From NCBI GenBank assembly GCA_017479935.1, contig JAFVBO010000107.1:1-48458 (forward strand): a stretch of DNA of 48,458 nucleotides, written 5' to 3'. Shown piece after piece: positions 43,958 to 48,458 of this stretch. This DNA is from Lachnospiraceae bacterium. Its GTDB lineage: Bacteria; Bacillota; Clostridia; Lachnospirales; Lachnospiraceae. Under the pieces are notes generated by a model that worked only from the letters and a program-made list of their open reading frames with translations, was not told the DNA's origin and did not search any database. Position numbers and translations under genes: made by a program. The stretch's first letter is position 1. Each line of letters begins with the position of its first letter.

Positions 43958-44674
43958 ATGAAAATCATTGGAATTGAAAGCGCATCGATGACGGCGTCCG
44001 TGGCCATCGTGGATGACGAGGTCATTTTGGCGGAATATACGATCAATCACAAGAAAACCCATTCGCAGACGCTCCTGCCCATGCTGGATGAGATCGTGCG
44101 GATGACGGAGCTGGACCTTGAGGACGTGGACGCCATCGCGATTTCCGGCGGCCCCGGCTCGTTTACGGGGTTGCGAATCGGGTCTGCCACGGCCAAGGGA
44201 CTGGGGCTGGCCCTGGATAAACCGCTGATTCATATCCCGACTTTGGAAGCCATGGCCTACAATTTCTGCGGAACGGAAAAACTTGTCTGCCCCATGCTGG
44301 ATGCCAGACGCGGACAGGTGTTTACGGCGGTTTACCGGGTGGACGGGGAACTCCCTGTGGCGGTGATGGAACCGGCCGTCCTGGATTTAGAGGAGCTGCT
44401 TGCTGAGCTGCAAAAGCTGGGAGAAAAGGTGATTTTCCTGGGAGACGGCGTGAAGGTTCTGAAGGAAAAAGGCTTGGGATCACATGTGCTTTCCTGCCAG
44501 GTGGCGCCTCCGCATCTTTCCAGGGAGAGAGCGGCCGCGGTGGCAGCGCTCGGCCTTTTGTATATGAAGGCCGGCGATACGGTGACGGCGGCGGAGGAGA
44601 AGCCGGAGTACCTGCGCGTCTCCCAGGCGGAGCGCGTGCGCGCGGAAAAGCTGAAGGCGGAAGCGCAGGGGTGA
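43958..44674 (+). CDS. tsaB: t6A complex scaffold subunit TsaB
   Basis: 238 residues. It is an ASKHA-fold paralogue of TsaD that lacks the metal site and acts as its partner. Motifs are IIGIESASMTASVAIVDDE (TsaD-like opening), HSQTLLPMLDEIV and ISGGPGSFTGLRIGSATAKGLGL, the last highly typical. GAGGAAG precedes the ATG. Its TGA (44672-44674) overlaps the beginning of the GATATC leader module before rimI. Confidence 0.96.
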   Translation: MKIIGIESASMTASVAIVDDEVILAEYTINHKKTHSQTLLPMLDEIVRMTELDLEDVDAIAISGGPGSFTGLRIGSATAKGLGLALDKPLIHIPTLEAMAYNFCGTEKLVCPMLDARRGQVFTAVYRVDGELPVAVMEPAVLDLEELLAELQKLGEKVIFLGDGVKVLKEKGLGSHVLSCQVAPPHLSRERAAAVAALGLLYMKAGDTVTAAEEKPEYLRVSQAERVRAEKLKAEAQG

Positions 44675-44711
44675 TATCATCCGGTGTGGAGCGGCCGTAA
44701 GGCTGCATAGG
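44671..44711 (+). promoter_or_regulatory. GATATC / GNRA-hairpin module in front of rimI
   Basis: GTGATATCAT, GGTGTGG, then GCGGCC-GTAA-GGCTGC (44691-44706) and CATAGGAG. This matches the end of the pyrG leader (3760-3799) in order and spacing, with stem changes that keep pairing (C-G against C-T/G swaps). The promoter and the long hairpin are missing here. The GGAG at its end is the rimI ribosome binding site. Confidence 0.5.
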
Positions 44712-44719
44712 AGTCTTTT

Positions 44720-45163
44720 ATGCGTATACAAACGCTTATGGAAACGGATGCTAAGGCCGTGCATGAGGCGGAAGAAGAGATTTTCTCTGACGCGTGGTCA
44801 GAGGCCTCGATCAAGTCCGCTGCGCGTGCGAAGGGGGCCGTCTGCTTTGCTTTGTTTTGCGAGGAGCGCCTGGTCGGCTATGTGCTGGGGCAGGAAGTGT
44901 GCGGAGAGGCGGAGCTTCACCGGATCGCGGTGTTGCCGGAGGAACGCGGAAAAGGGTTTGGAGACGAGCTCATGCGGGAGTTCATCCGCCGCTGCGAAGG
45001 GGCTGCCGCGTACACGCAGTTTCTGGAGGTACGGGCGGGAAATAGGCCGGCCCTTTCGCTGTATCAAAAGTACGGCTTTTTCGAGGAAGGACGCAGAACA
45101 CACTATTATCATAATCCCGTAGAAGATGCGCTTCTACTCAGAAGACAGATACAGGAAACATAA
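44720..45163 (+). CDS. rimI: Ribosomal protein S18-alanine N-acetyltransferase-like GNAT enzyme
   Basis: 147 residues. It is a GNAT acetyltransferase; the acetyl-CoA binding loop is VLPEERGKGFGDELMREFIRRC (part), and the C-terminal LEVRAGNRPALSLYQKYGFFEEGRRTHYYHNPVEDALLL (part) is typical of RimI. Its position between tsaB and tsaD is the usual bacterial setting and supports the name. AGGAG lies 8 nt before the ATG, within the end of a GNRA-hairpin element that also occurs before pyrG. Confidence 0.93.
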   Translation: MRIQTLMETDAKAVHEAEEEIFSDAWSEASIKSAARAKGAVCFALFCEERLVGYVLGQEVCGEAELHRIAVLPEERGKGFGDELMREFIRRCEGAAAYTQFLEVRAGNRPALSLYQKYGFFEEGRRTHYYHNPVEDALLLRRQIQET

Positions 45164-45215
45164 ATCAGTTTAAGCAGATACATTCTCGCGTCATGCGGGG
45201 AGAAGGGATAGATGG

Positions 45216-46127
45216 ATGCTCGATGTTTGTTTGCTGGGAACCGGCGGAATGATGCCGCTCCCTTACAGATGGCTGACCTCGCTCATGGTACGGGTGGAGG
45301 GGAGCCAGCTTTTGATCGACTGCGGGGAGGGAACGCAGATCGCGGCCAAGGAGGCCGGGTGGACCTTTAAGGCCATCGATGTGCTTTGCGTGACGCATTT
45401 CCACGCGGACCACATCAGCGGTCTTCCGGGGCTTCTTCTCACGATGGGAAACGCCGAGCGCACCGAGCCGCTTCTGATCATCGGTCCCAAGGGCGTGGAG
45501 CAGGTGGTCAACTCCCTGCGGATCATCGCCCCCGAACTGCCCTTCCCGATCGAATTTCTGGAGCTGACGGAAAAAACGCAGACCATAACGCTGCCGCATT
45601 ATACCATCGAGGCCTTCCGGGTGCAGCATAACGTCGTGTGCTACGGGTACAGCGTCGTGTTAAAGCGCGCCGGCCGGTTTGACGCCGTGCGGGCGGAAGC
45701 GCTGGGGCTTCCCAAGCCTTTCTGGGGACGGCTTCAGAAAGGGGAGACCATCGAATACGAAGGACAGACCTACGAGCCGTCCTGCGTGATGGGCCCGGAG
45801 AGAAAAGGTCTGAAGGTGACGTACTGCACGGATACCAGGCCGATCGCGGCCATCGCCGAGGCAGCAACCGGAGCGGATCTGTTTATCTGCGAAGGCATGT
45901 ACGGTGAGCCGGATAAGCAGGAAAAGGCCAAAGAGCATAAGCACATGACGTTCCAGGAGGCCGCGCTTCTGGCGAAGAAGGCGCAGCCGAAGGAAATGTG
46001 GCTGACGCATTTTTCGCCTGCGTTTAACTGGCCGGAGGAATATATCGACGAGGCGAGAAAAATCTTTCCGGCATCCAGCTGCGGAAAAGATGGACGGCAG
46101 ATAACGCTCAAATTTGAAGAAGAATAG
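45216..46127 (+). CDS. rnz: Ribonuclease Z
   Basis: 303 residues. It is a metallo-beta-lactamase-fold endonuclease that trims the 3' ends of tRNA precursors. The zinc motif is THFHADH near residue 65, with DCGEGTQ before it and a later His in the WLTHFSPAF segment. A flexible-arm region is suggested by GLPKPFWGRLQKGETI. The tRNA-Ser genes of this window lack encoded CCA, which fits the usual role of RNase Z. GAAGGGA precedes the ATG. It sits inside the t6A cluster between rimI and tsaD. Confidence 0.93.
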   Translation: MLDVCLLGTGGMMPLPYRWLTSLMVRVEGSQLLIDCGEGTQIAAKEAGWTFKAIDVLCVTHFHADHISGLPGLLLTMGNAERTEPLLIIGPKGVEQVVNSLRIIAPELPFPIEFLELTEKTQTITLPHYTIEAFRVQHNVVCYGYSVVLKRAGRFDAVRAEALGLPKPFWGRLQKGETIEYEGQTYEPSCVMGPERKGLKVTYCTDTRPIAAIAEAATGADLFICEGMYGEPDKQEKAKEHKHMTFQEAALLAKKAQPKEMWLTHFSPAFNWPEEYIDEARKIFPASSCGKDGRQITLKFEEE

Positions 46128-46165
46128 TTCGCGGCGGCGGATATCAATAAGGATGATTTGTTAAG

Positions 46166-47188
46166 ATGGAAAAAGATGTATATATACTGGGAATAGAAAG
46201 CTCCTGCGACGAGACAGCGGCCGCCGTGGTGAAAAACGGCCGGGAGGTTTTGTCGAACGTGATTTCCTCCCAGATTGCCATGCACACCCTTTACGGCGGT
46301 GTTGTGCCGGAGCTGGCATCCCGCAAGCATATTGAAAATATCAATCCTGTGATCACGCAGGCACTCTCTGATGCAGGGATGACCCTGCAGGATATCACGG
46401 CAGTTGCGGTGACCTATGGGCCGGGGCTCGTCGGCGCGCTCTTAGTCGGCGTGGCGGAGGCCAAGGCGCTTGCGTATGCAGCGCATCTTCCCCTCGTGGG
46501 CGTCAATCACATGGAAGGGCACGTCTGCGCCAATTTCCTGGAGAATACGGAGCTGGAACCGCCGTTTTTGTGCCTGGTGGTATCCGGCGGACATACGCAT
46601 CTGGTGCGCATGAAGGATTACGGAGAGTTCGAGATTTTGGGATGCACGCACGATGACGCGGCCGGCGAGGCCTTCGACAAGGTGGCCCGCGCGGTGGGCC
46701 TCGGCTACCCTGGTGGTCCGAAGATCGACGCGGAAGCCAGGAAAGGAAATCCGCAGGCCATCAGCTTCCCGAGAGGACACATCGAGGGCTCCCGCTACGA
46801 CTTTAGCTTCAGCGGCTTAAAGTCTGCCGTGCTGAACTACCTGAATCAGGCTGAGATGAAAGGGGAAACGGTCAACCGCCCGGATCTGGCGGCGTCGTTT
46901 CAGGCGGCGGTCGTAGATTCCCTGGTCAGCCGCGCCATCATGGCAGCGGAAGAATTTGGCGAGGACAAGATCGTGATCGCGGGAGGCGTGGCCTCCAATT
47001 CCTGCTTCCGCGAGACGATGGAGCGGGAGTGCCGCGCGCACGGGATCAAGTTCTATCGGCCCCGCCCGATTTTCTGTACGGACAACGCGGCCATGATCGC
47101 TTCCGCGGGGTATTATGATTATAGGAAAGGGATCCGAAGCGGCTGGGATTTAAATGCCATCCCCAATCTGAAGTTCGGAGAACGTTGA
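46166..47188 (+). CDS. tsaD: tRNA N6-adenosine threonylcarbamoyltransferase
   Basis: 340 residues. It transfers the threonylcarbamoyl group to A37 of ANN-decoding tRNAs. It opens [16 protein letters not shown]. The metal-binding histidines lie in MEGHVCANF (HxxxH type with the preceding NHMEGH), followed by [33 protein letters not shown] and [12 protein letters not shown]; Asp in [10 protein letters not shown] completes the site. It follows rnz by 38 nt. The cluster lacks tsaC, which must be elsewhere. Confidence 0.97.
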   Translation: MEKDVYILGIESSCDETAAAVVKNGREVLSNVISSQIAMHTLYGGVVPELASRKHIENINPVITQALSDAGMTLQDITAVAVTYGPGLVGALLVGVAEAKALAYAAHLPLVGVNHMEGHVCANFLENTELEPPFLCLVVSGGHTHLVRMKDYGEFEILGCTHDDAAGEAFDKVARAVGLGYPGGPKIDAEARKGNPQAISFPRGHIEGSRYDFSFSGLKSAVLNYLNQAEMKGETVNRPDLAASFQAAVVDSLVSRAIMAAEEFGEDKIVIAGGVASNSCFRETMERECRAHGIKFYRPRPIFCTDNAAMIASAGYYDYRKGIRSGWDLNAIPNLKFGER

Positions 47189-47267
47189 GAATGATTCGCG
47201 CAGGTTTGCCAAGGCGGTGGAGAACGGCCTGAAACCTGTGCGTTTTTTTAGAAAGGAAACTGATGGT

Positions 47268-47948
47268 ATGATGAAGAAGGCAGCGGTGATCGTAGCGGCT
47301 GGAAAGGGTAGACGCATGGGGACGGAGATGCCCAAGCAGTATCTTCCGCTTTTGGGTATGCCGGTACTGGCGTACTCCATTCGCGCGTTTCAGGAATACG
47401 GCGTGGACAAGCTCATCGTCGTATGCGCGGCGGGAGAAGAGGAGTATATCCGGACGGAGATCGCAGAGAACTATCAGCTGGGGGCGATTATCCTTGTTCC
47501 GGGAGGAAAAGAGCGAAGCGATTCGGTATATCAGGGACTGCTCGCCGCAGAAGGGACGGACCTGGTGTTTATCCACGATGCCGCGCGCCCGCTGATCGAT
47601 CGGGATACCATTTTCCGCACGGAGGAAGCGGCGGTGCAGTATGGGGCAGCAGTAGCAGCCGTGCCGGTCAAGGACACCATCAAGGAGGCGGACCAGGACG
47701 GCTTTGTGGAACGGACGCCGGACCGGAACAGGCTGTGGGCCGTGCAGACGCCTCAGACGTTCTTGTATGACGAGATACGAAGAGCACATGAACTTGCCAT
47801 TGCCTCCGGGGATCATGCCATTACGGATGACGCGGGGGTAGTGGAGCGCTACCTGAAAAAGCCCGTGCGCCTGGTGATGGGAGACTACCGGAACCAGAAG
47901 CTGACAACGCCGGATGACCTGAAAATGCTGGAAGGATTTCTGCAGTAA
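47268..47948 (+). CDS. ispD: 2-C-methyl-D-erythritol 4-phosphate cytidylyltransferase
   Basis: 226 residues from the ATG at 47268 (AAAGGAA 9 nt upstream; a second ATG follows at once). It makes CDP-methylerythritol from CTP in the MEP isoprenoid pathway. AVIVAAGKGRRMGTEMPKQYLPLLGMPVL (part) is the nucleotide loop; VFIHDAARPLIDRDTI, VPVKDTIKEAD, NRLWAVQTPQTF and ITDDAGVVERY are family hallmarks. It closes the plus-strand run after tsaD; the frame is open 17 codons further upstream without a better site. Confidence 0.96.
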   Translation: MMKKAAVIVAAGKGRRMGTEMPKQYLPLLGMPVLAYSIRAFQEYGVDKLIVVCAAGEEEYIRTEIAENYQLGAIILVPGGKERSDSVYQGLLAAEGTDLVFIHDAARPLIDRDTIFRTEEAAVQYGAAVAAVPVKDTIKEADQDGFVERTPDRNRLWAVQTPQTFLYDEIRRAHELAIASGDHAITDDAGVVERYLKKPVRLVMGDYRNQKLTTPDDLKMLEGFLQ

Positions 47949-47977
47949 AATGGCGCGAAAATTTTTGAAATTTGTCC

Positions 47978-48006
47978 TTGACATTCAAAAAGTCGGGTGG
48001 TATTAT
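47978..48006 (+). promoter_or_regulatory. Promoter of the tRNA-Ser genes
   Basis: TTGACA (47978-47983), a 17-bp spacer and TATTAT (48001-48006); an overlapping TATAAT at 48004-48009 would have a 20-bp spacer. It lies 50-78 nt upstream of the first tRNA. Confidence 0.8.
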
Positions 48007-48055
48007 AATCAAGCCGCGAGCGACGGACTGCAAAAAAGATCTTGTCGTTAGACAT

Positions 48056-48141
48056 GGAGAGGTATCGAAGTGGTCATAACGAGGCGGTCTTGAAAACCGT
48101 TTGTCCGAAAGGGCGCATGGGTTCGAATCCCATCCTCTCCG
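48056..48141 (+). tRNA. tRNA-Ser (anticodon UGA)
   Basis: 86 nt, long variable arm. Acceptor GGAGAGG pairs with CCTCTCC, with discriminator G. The anticodon loop CTTGAAA sits between GCGGT- and ACCG-type arms, giving anticodon TGA. T-arm is ATGGG-TTCGAAT-CCCAT. CCA is not encoded. Confidence 0.95.
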
Positions 48142-48170
48142 CTCGTAAACTTCATAGGTTGATTTCATTC

Positions 48171-48260
48171 GGAGAAGTACCCAAGTTGGCCGAAGGGGCT
48201 CCCCTGGAAAGGGAGTAGGTCGTTAACAGCGGCGCAAGGGTTCAAATCCCTTCTTCTCCG
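48171..48260 (+). tRNA. tRNA-Ser (anticodon GGA)
   Basis: 90 nt, long variable arm. Acceptor GGAGAAG pairs with CTTCTCC, with discriminator G. The anticodon stem CTCCC / GGGAG encloses CTGGAAA, giving anticodon GGA. T-arm is AAGGG-TTCAAAT-CCCTT. CCA is not encoded; a T-run (CTCTTTTTTC) follows immediately. Confidence 0.95.
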
Positions 48261-48290
48261 CTCTTTTTTCAAACTTGTTTCAAGAGTTTG

Positions 48291-48321
48291 ACGCCCGGCT
48301 TTGTCTGGACGTTATTCTTTT
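48291..48321 (+). terminator. Probable terminator after the tRNA-Ser pair
   Basis: ACG-C-CCGG pairs with CTGG-A-CGT with one mismatch, followed by TATTCTTTT. A second stem, GAAGCGA / TCGCTTC (48333-48351), followed by AAAAAAG, lies between it and the next promoter. Confidence 0.5.
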
Positions 48322-48371
48322 GGCTGAAGTTCGAAGCGAGCAAATCGCTTCAAAAAAGTTGAAAAAAGTTC

Positions 48372-48458
48372 TTGACAAAGGAAATCAAATGTGATATCCT
48401 TTCATGGTCGCTTCGAGAGAGCAACAAACAAAGCACCTTGAGAACTGAACAATATAAC
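48372..48458 (+). promoter_or_regulatory. Promoter and leader of a probable rRNA operon
   Basis: TTGACA (48372-48377), a 17-bp spacer and TATCCT (48395-48400). The leader ends with GCACCTTGAGAACTGAAC, which resembles the conserved sequence in front of 16S rRNA in clostridia. The 16S gene itself is not in the window, so this is inference from the leader. Confidence 0.7.

Noticed and set aside
48401-48458. 16S rRNA gene
   Set aside because: Only the promoter and leader-like sequence are present; no base of the 16S gene can be identified before the window ends.

Overview
The window reads as ordinary chromosome of a Clostridia-class Firmicute, most likely of Lachnospiraceae type (inference). The support is a type III glutamine synthetase beside a GSI/ANTAR pair, a three-subunit glutamate synthase, a secA-prfB pair with an intact programmed frameshift in prfB, a long-form HPF, tRNA genes that do not encode CCA, AGGAGG-type ribosome binding sites and TTGACA-17-TATAAT promoters. 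I see no prophage, integrase, insertion sequence or CRISPR array.

Layout. (1) 86-13357 is a glutamine hub. It holds a split glutamate synthase (minus strand), pyrG, an ANTAR regulator with a GSI-like gene (minus strand), the GSIII gene glnN, asnB and glmS. Nearly every enzyme here makes glutamine or uses its amide nitrogen. Three transcription starts (gltS, pyrG, glnN) share one design: a strong promoter, then a long hairpin within about 10 nt of the expected start, ending in a T-run, then a second structured module. (2) 13526-16794 is a two-gene Tat-exported molybdoenzyme with its four-cluster ferredoxin subunit. (3) 17146-27944 holds mnmA, a membrane protein of unknown function, and three secreted or lipid-anchored hydrolases: GH43, a DUF3089-GH3 fusion and a double 5'-nucleotidase-type protein. 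(4) 28004-33411 holds a YwaF-like membrane protein, a KDG-kinase-like gene with thyA, an SH3-NlpC/P60 cell-wall hydrolase and hpf. (5) 34072-40281 looks like one transcription unit, secA-prfB-hom-lysC. (6) 40398-47948 is tex, a thioesterase, and the t6A/housekeeping run tsaE-tsaB-rimI-rnz-tsaD-ispD. (7) The window ends with two tRNA-Ser genes and the promoter and leader of what looks like an rRNA operon whose 16S gene lies just outside.

Dispersed short elements are the main non-coding theme. A 25-bp palindromic unit starting GTGACACAGG occurs at four loci, almost always at gene 3' ends, and once builds a 69-bp inverted repeat with one mismatch. A 19-nt hairpin is identical at two places. A GATATC / GCGG-C-GTAA-GGC-GC module is shared by the pyrG and rimI leaders and, in part, the glnN leader.

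The strongest candidate for an undescribed system is the combination of the three matching leaders with an ANTAR protein whose receiver domain has lost its phosphorylation site, next to a GSI homologue whose active-site flap glutamate appears replaced by lysine. Together they could form a glutamine-sensing antitermination or processing regulon (inference).
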